Origin: Pseudomonas sp. KUIN-1
GTDB taxonomy: Bacteria > Pseudomonadota > Gammaproteobacteria > Pseudomonadales > Pseudomonadaceae
Direction of reading: 5' to 3'
Length of the DNA stretch: 64,000 bases
NCBI RefSeq assembly: GCF_009176725.1
Contig: NZ_AP020337.1
Location: 3,162,001 to 3,226,000, forward strand
Shown here: piece by piece, positions 18,630 to 26,823 of the stretch
Layout: each line of letters starts with the position of its first letter
Position numbering within the stretch: position 1 is the stretch's first letter
The notes under the pieces: model-generated
What the model was told of the DNA's origin: nothing
Seen by the model: the letters and a program-made list of their open reading frames with translations, nothing else
Databases searched by the model: none
Translations under genes and position numbers: made by a program

Positions 18630-19580
18630 ATGATCGACGTGACAGTGTTATCACGTAACGATGAAGCGCTGGATATCTGCAGCTTTGAACTGGTGCGGGC
18701 AGACGGAGCGCTGTTGCCGCCGTTCAGCGCAGGCGCGCACATTGACGTGCACCTGCCTGACGGGCTGATCCGCCAGTACTCGCTGTGCAATGCCCCGAGC
18801 GAGCGTCACCGCTATCTGATCGGCGTCCTCAACGACCCGGCCTCGCGTGGTGGCTCACGCAGCCTGCATCAGCAGATTCAGCCTGGCGCGCAGTTGCGTA
18901 TCAGCGAACCGCGCAACCTGTTCCCGCTGGCTGAAAACAGCCGACGCACGCTGCTGTTCGCCGGCGGTATCGGCATCACCCCGATCCTGTGCATGGCCGA
19001 ACAGCTTGCGTTGGAGGCTGCCGATTTCGAGCTGCACTATTGCGTGCGTTCCGCCGAGCGCGGCGCCTTTATCGAGCGCCTGAAGCATTCGGCATTTGCC
19101 GAGCGCATCACGCTGCACTTCGATGAACAGCCGGACACCGCACTGGAGGCTGGTAAAGTGCTCGCCCCCCCCCAGCCCGATACCCATCTGTACGTGTGCG
19201 GGCCAGGCGGTTTCATGCAATACATCCTCGACAGCGCGCGTGCCGCTGGCTGGTCCGAGGACACTCTGCACCGCGAGTACTTCTCCGCAGAGCCGGTAGA
19301 CACCAGCAACGACGGCAGTTTTTCGATAGAGATCGCCAGTACTGGCCAGGTCATTGCCATTCCGGCCAACAAGACGGTCGCTCAGGTGCTCGAAAGCCAC
19401 GGCATCGATATTCCACTGTCGTGTGAGCAAGGTGTCTGTGGCACCTGCCTGACGCGGGTCTTGAAAGGCATTCCGGATCATCGCGATCTGTTTCTGACCG
19501 AAGATGAGCAGGCGCTCAACGATCAGTTCACGCCGTGCTGTTCACGTTCGAAGACGCCCGTGCTGGTGCTCGACCTCTGA
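18630..19580 (+). CDS. vanB: Vanillate O-demethylase, reductase subunit
   Basis: A 316-residue class IA oxygenase reductase. The order is an FMN domain (RQYSLCNAPSERHRY), a pyridine nucleotide domain (LLFAGGIGITPILCMAEQL, then YVCGPGGFM) and a C-terminal plant-type [2Fe-2S] domain (CEQGVCGTC plus a later Cys). It passes electrons from NADH to VanA. The start at 18630 has GAGGA 6 bp upstream. Its stop directly abuts the stop of the convergent GntR gene. Length is normal for VanB. Confidence 0.95.
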   Translation: MIDVTVLSRNDEALDICSFELVRADGALLPPFSAGAHIDVHLPDGLIRQYSLCNAPSERHRYLIGVLNDPASRGGSRSLHQQIQPGAQLRISEPRNLFPLAENSRRTLLFAGGIGITPILCMAEQLALEAADFELHYCVRSAERGAFIERLKHSAFAERITLHFDEQPDTALEAGKVLAPPQPDTHLYVCGPGGFMQYILDSARAAGWSEDTLHREYFSAEPVDTSNDGSFSIEIASTGQVIAIPANKTVAQVLESHGIDIPLSCEQGVCGTCLTRVLKGIPDHRDLFLTEDEQALNDQFTPCCSRSKTPVLVLDL

Positions 19581-20291
19581 TCAGTCCGGGCGCTGAATGA
19601 CCTTCATGCGCTCGTTCTGCCCGGCGCCGAAGATTTCCGCGTAACGCAAGGTGGCATTGGCATGCTCGCGCATGATGGCCTCGGCGCGAGCGCCCTGCCC
19701 GTTGACCAGCGCATCCACCACGGCGTGATGCTGCATGTGGGCGAAATTGAACCGCCGGTATTCGCGAATCAGGTTGTCGCGATCCACGGCCAGCGCGGTC
19801 ACCGAGGCAAAAGGCAGATGGTCGTTGCGCGACAGTGCATCGGCAATGGCGCGATTACCGCTGCCCTCGACGATCACGCGATGCAGACGCATGTTCATGT
19901 CGTGATAGACCTCAAGGTCATCTTCAGTGACATGGCCTTTCTCGAACAGCGCGTCACCCTGCACCAGACAGGCTTCCAGTTCATCGCGCGCCTCCTGGGT
20001 CACGCCGCGCTCGGCCATTTGCCGCGCGGCAAGCCCCTCCAGGACACCGCGGACATCCACCGCACCGGCGATTTCCATCGGGCTGATCGAACGCACCTGA
20101 AACCCACGCCCGCCAAAGGGCACCAGCAGCCCTTCCTGCTCCAGCGTGCGGAACGCCATGCGCACCGGCATGCGCGACACGCCAAACAGCTCGGCGGTCG
20201 GCACCTCCATCAGGCGCTCGCCGGCAGCCAGCTCGCCTGATGCGATCATCTTGCGCAACGCAACGAGGACGGTCTGCCCGGGTTTGCTCAT
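19581..20291 (-). CDS. vanR: GntR-family regulator, VanR type
   Basis: A 236-residue GntR/FadR protein: winged helix (residues about 5-70, with AELFGVSRMPVRMAFRTLEQEGLL) and an FCD ligand domain with the helical metal-binding pattern. It is convergent with vanB, sharing no intergenic space, the arrangement of vanR in several pseudomonads. It is expected to repress vanAB in the absence of vanillate through the TGGATCCA sites before vanA. The ATG at 20291 was preferred over a TTG one codon earlier because GGAAG lies 7 bp upstream. Confidence 0.85.
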   Translation of the reverse strand: MSKPGQTVLVALRKMIASGELAAGERLMEVPTAELFGVSRMPVRMAFRTLEQEGLLVPFGGRGFQVRSISPMEIAGAVDVRGVLEGLAARQMAERGVTQEARDELEACLVQGDALFEKGHVTEDDLEVYHDMNMRLHRVIVEGSGNRAIADALSRNDHLPFASVTALAVDRDNLIREYRRFNFAHMQHHAVVDALVNGQGARAEAIMREHANATLRYAEIFGAGQNERMKVIQRPD

Positions 20292-20366
20292 CAAAAGGCT
20301 TCCGTGGGGATCAAAAAAGGCATCTTACCCCACGCGCGCCCGAGTGAATCGCCCACATGCAATCGA

Positions 20367-22337
20367 TCAGAGGGGGCACGAGGCGGCGTAACCGAAGGTG
20401 CGCTCTTCATCAGGTATTTCAATCCACGCCAGCGTCTCTGCAAAACTGATCGGCGGGCTGTAGAAGTAGCCCTGCACCATCGTGCAACCCAGGGTGGTCA
20501 GTGCATTCAACTCATCCTGTGTTTCGACGCCTTCGATCACGCAGCCCAGGGACATGTCCAGACTCAAGGCAACCAGCGATTTGACGATCTTGTAACTGGC
20601 CGGGTTGTTATGCACCCCGGTGACAAAGCTGCGGTCGATCTTCAGCTTGGTCAGCGCCAGCGCGTGCAACTGACTGAGGCTGGAGAAGCCGGTGCCGAAG
20701 TCGTCCAGCGAGATGCCGCAACCCAGCTTGCGGAACTGGGTAATGGCCTGCTGCACCTGGGCGATATCCTGCATGACCGCCGTTTCGGTGATTTCCAGAT
20801 CGAGCCGCGACGCATCGAAGCCGCTGTGTTCGATGATCTCGACAATTCTGTTGACACTTTCCCAGGTCGCACAGTCGTGCGCGGACAGATTGAACGACAG
20901 CCTGACAGGCGCAGGCCACGATAGGGCCATGCTTAGCGCCTGGGTCAACAAGGGCACAGTGAGCTTGTTGATCATGCCGATGCGCTCGGCGATCGGAATG
21001 AAATGCGCCGGCGAAACAGCCCCCAGTTCCGGGCTGTTCCAGCGCGCCAGCGCCTCGAACGCCACCGTTTCGCGCGTGCAGCTTTCAATGATCGGCTGAA
21101 ACAATACGTGGAACTCGGTTTCCAGATTGGCGCGCCGCAAGGCCTGTTCGGTAACGCCGTCGGCATGCAACTGCTCACGGTGGCTAGCGGAGAACAGGCA
21201 GGTGGTTCCGGGGTTATGGTTTTTGCCCTGATACAGCGCGTAATCGGCAAATTCGAACAGCTGGGTCGCGTTATCTGCGGTAGCCGGGTACGTCGCCAGG
21301 CCCAGTGTCGCGCCAATCTGGATCGGCATGTCCGACAGTTCGAAGCTTTCGTGCATGAGGTCACACAGGTGTTTGCCAAACGCCTGCAATGCCTCGCTGT
21401 CGATGTCTCCCTTGATCACCAGCGCGAACTCGTCACCGCCCAGTCGCGATACATGCACCTTGTCGCTTGAGGCGCTGGTCAGGCGTTCAGCCACCAGCAT
21501 CAGCAGACGGTCGCCGATTCGATGACCATAAAGGTCATTGACCGGCTTGAACCCGTCCAGGTCCAACACGCCCACTGCCAGCCCGCTGCGCTGCGCCATT
21601 GCCTCGGTCATCGCGGTATCCAAAGTCTGAAAGAACTGCCGACGATTGGGCAGGCCCGTCAGGCTGTCCTGATTGGCCAGCAGCAGGTTCTCGTTGCTCA
21701 GTTGCTCGGTCTTTACCTGCACATTCACCAGACTGGTGAAATCGCGGTACTGGTAATGAAGAATGATCAGCATGCCGATCGACACCAGCACGATATTCAC
21801 CGCCGTGGCGATAAAGGTAATGTTGTAAGTCGAGGCGAAGAAAATCACGAAGGCGGTGTTGACGACCAGCGCGGTGGTCAGCGCTGCGGGCCGCAAGTGC
21901 ATCATGCAGAAGATGCAGACAATCACCGTAATGCCCATAAAAAACGCGACATGCGCCTGGGAATAGGCATCGCCATAGGGGTAAAGCGACAGGGACCAGG
22001 CGGCAAACCCGGCCGCTATCACGCCCGCCAGACCATGCGTACCGCGCAGCGTGGCCAGAATGATCGCCGGAGCGGGTGGCGGCCGGTTTACAGTGCGCAA
22101 CCATTTGCTTGCACGGACGCCACAGATAACCGTGAGCAGCGCAGGGACCAGCAGCGTCAGCCACACCGGAGCGGTTCGCCAATGAGTGAACGCCAACGCC
22201 CAGGTATTGACCAGCAGCACGAAGTACATCAACGGCAGTTGTCGGGACAACGCAACGTACTGGGCCTGCAACAACCTGGGGTTATCAGCAGGCACAGACA
22301 TCAGGGCACGCAAGGCACCCGGTAGTTTTTTCAGCAT
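20367..22337 (-). CDS. GGDEF-EAL protein, cyclic-di-GMP turnover
   Basis: A 656-residue protein. Residues about 30-200 form several membrane helices. A GGDEF domain follows with the intact active motif RLGGDEFALV, then an EAL domain with intact FEALARW, DDFGTGFSSL and KIDRSFV motifs. Both domains retain their catalytic signatures, so synthesis, breakdown or both of cyclic-di-GMP are possible. It has no HAMP or PAS segment; the N-terminal membrane module may sense a signal. It is transcribed alone. Confidence 0.92.
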   Translation of the reverse strand: MLKKLPGALRALMSVPADNPRLLQAQYVALSRQLPLMYFVLLVNTWALAFTHWRTAPVWLTLLVPALLTVICGVRASKWLRTVNRPPPAPAIILATLRGTHGLAGVIAAGFAAWSLSLYPYGDAYSQAHVAFFMGITVIVCIFCMMHLRPAALTTALVVNTAFVIFFASTYNITFIATAVNIVLVSIGMLIILHYQYRDFTSLVNVQVKTEQLSNENLLLANQDSLTGLPNRRQFFQTLDTAMTEAMAQRSGLAVGVLDLDGFKPVNDLYGHRIGDRLLMLVAERLTSASSDKVHVSRLGGDEFALVIKGDIDSEALQAFGKHLCDLMHESFELSDMPIQIGATLGLATYPATADNATQLFEFADYALYQGKNHNPGTTCLFSASHREQLHADGVTEQALRRANLETEFHVLFQPIIESCTRETVAFEALARWNSPELGAVSPAHFIPIAERIGMINKLTVPLLTQALSMALSWPAPVRLSFNLSAHDCATWESVNRIVEIIEHSGFDASRLDLEITETAVMQDIAQVQQAITQFRKLGCGISLDDFGTGFSSLSQLHALALTKLKIDRSFVTGVHNNPASYKIVKSLVALSLDMSLGCVIEGVETQDELNALTTLGCTMVQGYFYSPPISFAETLAWIEIPDEERTFGYAASCPL

Positions 22338-22697
22338 CGCAAGGCTTCTCTGTTACCACAGTCAAAGCACACGTGGCTTGCTGCTCATCATGCGAACCGG
22401 ACAGCTAATTGTCGGCTCGCTTGTCAGGCTCTCGGCAGAAGTGATTAATTCTTTACGGTAAAACCGAGCCGTGCATCGGTTTAATTGAAATAACCCGCCG
22501 GTCACTTTCCCCTGCGCGCGCCTGGATTAATGACGCTTGTACACCTTTCAAGCGTCCCCTACGGGGCAAGGAGCATTAACGTGCCGATCTTCGATTTGCA
22601 GGCGACCATGCTGATGGCAGGCGGTATTGAAGCAGCGAAAGTCGATGAGCAGTTTCTATCGGTCAACAGCCTCACAGGCCTGACGCAGTCACTACAA
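22338..22697. other. Intergenic region with two hairpins
   Basis: A 360-bp gap between two minus-strand genes with no supported gene. Two hairpin-forming repeats lie in it: ACGCTTG/CAAGCGT at 22533-22555 and AAACCGA/TCGGTTT at 22461-22482. The first could end transcription from the secreted-protein gene. The promoter for the GGDEF-EAL gene should lie near the left end. Confidence 0.45.
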
Positions 22698-23381
22698 TCA
22701 GTTCGCCGCCACTTGCGCCCGGTCGGCCTGCATGACCAGGGCTTTGAGCGAGGCGTCGAACTGCTTCAAGGCATTCACTTGCAGATCACGCTGCTGATCG
22801 ATCTGTGCGGCGATCTCCGGAGCGGCCTTGCCTTGCACCCAGACCGAGGTCATTTCCCGAACCACCTCACCTTCAGCCTTGCCGATGTATTGCAGGTCGT
22901 TGTCATAGAAGCGTGCCATGAACCGCGCTTCGACCTGACTGTTGCGCTTGCTCACCAGACGATTGTAAGTGTCGAGCATGACCACCACATCCGGCCGCGC
23001 CTGCATCAGCGCATCGAGCGTGTCGTAGACGGTCACCGAGGCGAACTCTTTCTTTAATGAGCCCACCAGCCAGTCGGTCGCCAGTGCCGGGTCCGAACTG
23101 TTGACGAATGCATTGCGGATACGCGAATCGAGCGCGCCACTGCGGCCACTCCTCAGCGCCACCGAGTGATAGTTGTTCAAATACTGAAGGTTGCTGAGGG
23201 TGTTTTCGCTGTACAGCACGCCCACCGACTGAGTGTGTTGCAGGCCCGCAGCGCTGTCGACGACGGGCATGAAATGGCAGGACTGTTCGGAGACCGGGGA
23301 GACGGCAGCATTGACGGGGGCAGTGAACACAATGCTGGTGCTGAACACGGCAGCAAACGTCAACAGATTGAACATTCTCAT
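22698..23381 (-). CDS. Secreted protein of unknown function
   Basis: A 227-residue protein with a clear signal peptide (residues 1 to about 25, ending VNAA). The mature part has no motif I can name. It contains a stretch PDVVVMLDTYNRLVSKRNSQVEARFMARFYD and a charged C-terminal helix, a pattern seen in small periplasmic or outer-membrane-linked proteins. One cysteine (SEQSCHF) lies near the mature start but not in a lipobox position. The start has GGGAG 8 bp upstream. It is transcribed alone. Confidence 0.7.
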   Translation of the reverse strand: MRMFNLLTFAAVFSTSIVFTAPVNAAVSPVSEQSCHFMPVVDSAAGLQHTQSVGVLYSENTLSNLQYLNNYHSVALRSGRSGALDSRIRNAFVNSSDPALATDWLVGSLKKEFASVTVYDTLDALMQARPDVVVMLDTYNRLVSKRNSQVEARFMARFYDNDLQYIGKAEGEVVREMTSVWVQGKAAPEIAAQIDQQRDLQVNALKQFDASLKALVMQADRAQVAAN

Positions 23382-23519
23382 CGCGTCGTCTCCCTTTGGA
23401 GCAGGTGGCTATGGCGCCATCCTCCTCCTTTGCCGGAAAAACAGAACTTGCCTTGCTTGATGATGACTATCGACTGAATGAATGATAGTTGATGCCACTA
23501 CGTTGCAAGGTTTTTCGCT

Positions 23520-24419
23520 TCAATTTTCATCTGCCCTGACGGCCGCCCGAATGGCTTGCAGCAGCATCCGGCACGCCGGATTGTCATTGTCGGTACGCCA
23601 GACCAGGTGCAACTCGCTCTGCACGCCTTCGCCCAGGTCAATGTCACGAAACACGACATCCTTGAACACCACATTGGTTGCACAACGCGGCACCAAAGCC
23701 AGGCCCATTCCGGCGTTGACCAACGCCAGAATAGTCAGTGACGATCCAAGCCATTGGACATACTCCGGTGCAACTCGTGCGGAGCGAAACATACCGGTCA
23801 GCAGTTCGTTGAACGGTGGATACGCCGAATGCGAATACATCAGGAACGGTGCGCCATCCAGATCGGCCACCGCCACCGAATCGGCATGCGCCAGGCGATG
23901 ATTGCTCGGCACGGCCAGCACGAACGGCTCGCGTACCAGGCATTCGCTCTCGTAACCCGGCTGAAACAACGGTGCCCGCACGATGCCCAGGTCAATGCGC
24001 CGCGCCCTGAGTGCTTCGTGCTGCTGATAGGTATTCATTTCCGTCAGGGAAATCTTCACCTGCGGCTGTTTGAGGCGCGCCTCGGCGATCACCCTGGGCA
24101 GAAACTCGTACACCGCGCTGCCGACAAAACTGATAGTCACCGAGCCGATGTCACCTTCGGCAAAGCGCCGCGCGGAAATGGCCGCCTGCTGCGCGCGCTC
24201 CAGCAAGGTCTGCGCCTCAATGAAAAAGGCCCTGCCCGCGGCAGTCAGTGCCACACTGCGAGTGCTGCGGGTGAACAGTTCTACGCCTAGGTTGTGCTCC
24301 AGTATCTGAATCTGCCGACTCAACGGCGGCTGCGTCATGTTAAGCCGTTCGGCGGCACGGCGAAAATTCAGCTCTGTGGCCACCGTGGTGAAGCAACGCA
24401 GTTGGGAAAGCTCGAACAT
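23520..24419 (-). CDS. LysR-family regulator, likely of the glucarate genes
   Basis: A 299-residue LysR protein from the ATG at 24419. The winged helix is well conserved (ELNFRRAAERLNMTQPPLSRQIQILEHNLGVELF, split here across residues about 15-50), close to the CatR/BenM branch. The next plus-strand genes, an MFS transporter and a glucarate dehydratase, lie beyond a minus-strand DUF3757 gene. A 16-bp sequence upstream of this gene recurs upstream of the MFS gene, supporting control of both by this protein. Confidence 0.88.
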   Translation of the reverse strand: MFELSQLRCFTTVATELNFRRAAERLNMTQPPLSRQIQILEHNLGVELFTRSTRSVALTAAGRAFFIEAQTLLERAQQAAISARRFAEGDIGSVTISFVGSAVYEFLPRVIAEARLKQPQVKISLTEMNTYQQHEALRARRIDLGIVRAPLFQPGYESECLVREPFVLAVPSNHRLAHADSVAVADLDGAPFLMYSHSAYPPFNELLTGMFRSARVAPEYVQWLGSSLTILALVNAGMGLALVPRCATNVVFKDVVFRDIDLGEGVQSELHLVWRTDNDNPACRMLLQAIRAAVRADEN

Positions 24420-24431
24420 TGATCCACTCCC

Positions 24432-24447
24432 GGTATCAATCAAGTCA
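24432..24447. promoter_or_regulatory. 16-bp repeat, copy upstream of the LysR gene
   Basis: GGTATCAATCAAGTCA lies 13 bp before the LysR start and is found again exactly at 25335-25350 before the MFS gene. It is either a shared operator or one arm of a duplication flanking the DUF3757 gene. Confidence 0.45.
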
Positions 24448-24544
24448 CTGACACAGAGTACAGTAACTGCTCGAGCAACCCAGTGCGCCGTTTGACAAAG
24501 CAAAGGGAAAGACGCCCATAGCTGACACGTCTTTGAACCTTTGA

Positions 24545-24570
24545 TTATTCAAACGTATTATTCAAACGTA
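24545..24570. repeat. 13-bp tandem duplication at the DUF3757 stop
   Basis: TTATTCAAACGTA occurs twice head to tail. The right copy includes the stop codon and last codons of the DUF3757 gene; the left copy repeats them just outside. It looks like a recent slippage duplication. Confidence 0.8.
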
Positions 24571-24971
24571 CAGCGTGTTGGGTCAGCGGCTTTACATTCT
24601 TTGTCTTTCCAACTGCTCCCGACAGTCTTGGGCTCCGACGGAGTTTTAAGTATTAATCTAAACCCCGCATCCTTCGATCCTTTATCACTCGCTCCCTCAT
24701 AATCACACGCGACAAAAAAACCCTTATCGTTATTGCGGATACCGGCCAGTGTAAAGTGAACACTTTCAAGGTCTGCTTCCGTAGCCAAAGGGTTTTCGCC
24801 ACTCCAGTGCTGCCCAGAAGGGTCAGCAGCTTTGTAGGAGTAGCCCCAATCCTCGGAGGTTTGAGTTATGTTTTTGACTGCCGGGCATGCGCTGGTCGCT
24901 GCGTAGGTATTGCCCATCAAAGCAGTCATCATCACAAGGCATGCTGACGCGTTCTTGAATTTCATATTCAT
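24558..24971 (-). CDS. DUF3757-type secreted protein
   Basis: A 137-residue protein from the ATG at 24971 (GGAG 8-9 bp upstream). Residues 1 to about 25 are a signal peptide ending TYAA. The mature part starts with CPAVKNI and has four cysteines, a pattern (SACPAVKNITQT, GYSYKAADPSGQHWSG, FFVACDYEG) I recognise as the DUF3757 family of small secreted proteins of Gram-negative, often plant-associated bacteria. Function is unknown. It is AT-richer than neighbours and sits between a LysR gene and its likely target, flanked by a 16-bp direct repeat. Confidence 0.72.
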   Translation of the reverse strand: MNMKFKNASACLVMMTALMGNTYAATSACPAVKNITQTSEDWGYSYKAADPSGQHWSGENPLATEADLESVHFTLAGIRNNDKGFFVACDYEGASDKGSKDAGFRLILKTPSEPKTVGSSWKDKECKAADPTRCTFE

Positions 24972-25410
24972 GTCTAACGCTCCGTTTTCAACGAAATAAG
25001 CTGGATAACTAATTATCAGCAAAGCGCACGACGCCGACAGAGATGACCGGAGGCCATTATTGCAAGACTAGCTTATGTACATACCTGGGCAAGACGGCCG
25101 CTTACAGGGGTCGTTATATCCGACAGGTGGAGTGACTAACGGAAGATACAGGGACTTGGCAATGAAACTTACACTCGGCTAGAAACTGTAAGCGCCGATT
25201 GACAGGCAGCGATTCAATCAAGCACTCCGGCACTGGATTCTGTGCTCTGAAAATGCACCCACTCTGCACGGGTTCCATAAATCATACCGAAGGTGCCCAG
25301 CACCGCACAGAAGCACAGCGATCAATACAATATGGGTATCAATCAAGTCAAAAGCTGGATTGGACAGGAATAATACACGCCTCCATGATCGACTCATCCC
25401 CAAAAAAACA
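24972..25410. other. Intergenic region between DUF3757 and the MFS gene
   Basis: A 439-bp region with no supported gene. Its right part carries GGTATCAATCAAGTCA at 25335-25350 and, overlapping its left edge, ATAC-N7-GTAT (from 25325), which fits the T-N11-A pattern of LysR sites. Promoters for the DUF3757 gene and the MFS gene should lie here. Confidence 0.45.
25325..25350. promoter_or_regulatory. LysR-type site with 16-bp repeat before the MFS gene
   Basis: ATACAATATGGGTAT is an interrupted dyad with the T-N11-A layout expected for LysR proteins. It runs into the second copy of GGTATCAATCAAGTCA (25335-25350). It ends 60 bp before the MFS start, a typical LysR activation position. Confidence 0.45.
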
Positions 25411-26805
25411 ATGAATGGGAGTCGCCTCTTGAATACCGTCCCTGGTACTACGGACGCCACGGTGCTTGCCCGTGCGGCCGCCAAGGTGAAACGCCACGTG
25501 CTGCCGCTGTTCGTGGTGATGTTCATCGTCAATTACATCGACCGGGTCAATATCGGTTTTGTACGCAGCCATCTGGAAACCGATCTGGGTATCGGCGCAG
25601 CAGCTTACGGGCTGGGTGCCGGATTGTTCTTCGTCGGTTACGCACTGTTCGAAGTCCCCTCCAACATGCTGTTGCAGCGCTACGGCGCCCGCGCCTGGCT
25701 GACCCGCATCATGTTTACCTGGGGAGCGGCCGCCATGGCCATGGCGTTCGTCCAGGGCGAAACCAGCTTCTACGTGCTGCGCTTCATTCTGGGCGCTGCC
25801 GAAGCCGGCTTCTTCCCCGGCATCATCTATTATTTCACCCAGTGGCTGCCTTCCGGTGACCGCGGCAAAGCCATGGCGCTGTTTCTCAGCGGCTCGGCGA
25901 TAGCCTCGGTGATTTCCGGACCGGTGTCCGGCGCCCTGCTTGGCCTCGAGGGCCTGAACCTGCATGGCTGGCAGTGGATGTTCCTGATCGAAGGCTTCGC
26001 GTCTATCGTGCTCTGCGGTTTCGTCTGGTTCTGGCTGCAATCACATCCTCACGAAGCCCGCTGGCTCAGTGACGAAGAAAAAACCGCGCTCAGCACCGCT
26101 ATCGCCGAAGAGCAACGGCTGCGCGAAGCAGCACAAACCGTCAGACCCTCGGTATTCCGACTGTTGGCGGACCGGCAGATCCTGCTGTTCTGCTTCATCT
26201 ATTTTTCCGTGGCCCTGACCATCTACGGCGCCACCTTCTGGCTGCCGAGCATGATCCGCAAGATGGGCAGTTTCAGCGATTTCGAGGTCGGGCTGTTCAA
26301 TTCGATCCCGTGGATCATCTCTATCGTGGCCATGTACGGCTTCGCAGCTCTGGCCGCACGCTTCAAGCACCAGCAGGCCTGGGTAGCGGTGACCCTGGTC
26401 ATCGCCGCCGCCGGCATGTTCATGTCCACCGTGGGCGGTCCGGTGTTCGCCTTTGTCGCCATCTGCTTCGCGGCAATCGGTTTCAAGGCCGCGTCTGCGC
26501 TGTTCTGGCCAATCCCTCAAGGCTATCTGGATGCACGCATTGCTGCTGCGGTCATTGCGCTGATCAACTCCATCGGCAACCTGGGCGGTTTCGTCGCACC
26601 GACCACGTTCGGCTTTCTGGAACAGACCACCGGTTCGATTCAGGGCGGTCTGTATGGCCTGGCAGCGACATCGCTGCTCGCTGCCGTGGTGATCTTCTTC
26701 GCCCGCACTACGCCACGAGGTGACCGCGGCCGCCCGTCCAGGGCTGAGCGGCCCGCAGCGCTCAGCCCTGCCGTCAATGGCACCCCTTCCAGCCTCAAAC
26801 CCTGA
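25411..26805 (+). CDS. MFS transporter, ACS family, probable aldarate uptake
   Basis: About 464 residues with 12 hydrophobic helices and the anion:cation symporter signature NYIDRVNIGFVRSHL near residue 45, followed by GAAAYGLGAGLFFVGYALFEVPSN. The neighbour 18 bp downstream is a glucarate dehydratase, so glucarate or galactarate is the likely substrate. The ATG at 25411 lacks a good site. A TTG at 25429 has GGGAG 7 bp upstream and may be the real start, giving a protein six residues shorter. Confidence 0.87.
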   Translation: MNGSRLLNTVPGTTDATVLARAAAKVKRHVLPLFVVMFIVNYIDRVNIGFVRSHLETDLGIGAAAYGLGAGLFFVGYALFEVPSNMLLQRYGARAWLTRIMFTWGAAAMAMAFVQGETSFYVLRFILGAAEAGFFPGIIYYFTQWLPSGDRGKAMALFLSGSAIASVISGPVSGALLGLEGLNLHGWQWMFLIEGFASIVLCGFVWFWLQSHPHEARWLSDEEKTALSTAIAEEQRLREAAQTVRPSVFRLLADRQILLFCFIYFSVALTIYGATFWLPSMIRKMGSFSDFEVGLFNSIPWIISIVAMYGFAALAARFKHQQAWVAVTLVIAAAGMFMSTVGGPVFAFVAICFAAIGFKAASALFWPIPQGYLDARIAAAVIALINSIGNLGGFVAPTTFGFLEQTTGSIQGGLYGLAATSLLAAVVIFFARTTPRGDRGRPSRAERPAALSPAVNGTPSSLKP

Positions 26806-26823
26806 CCTCCGGGAGACCGCCCT

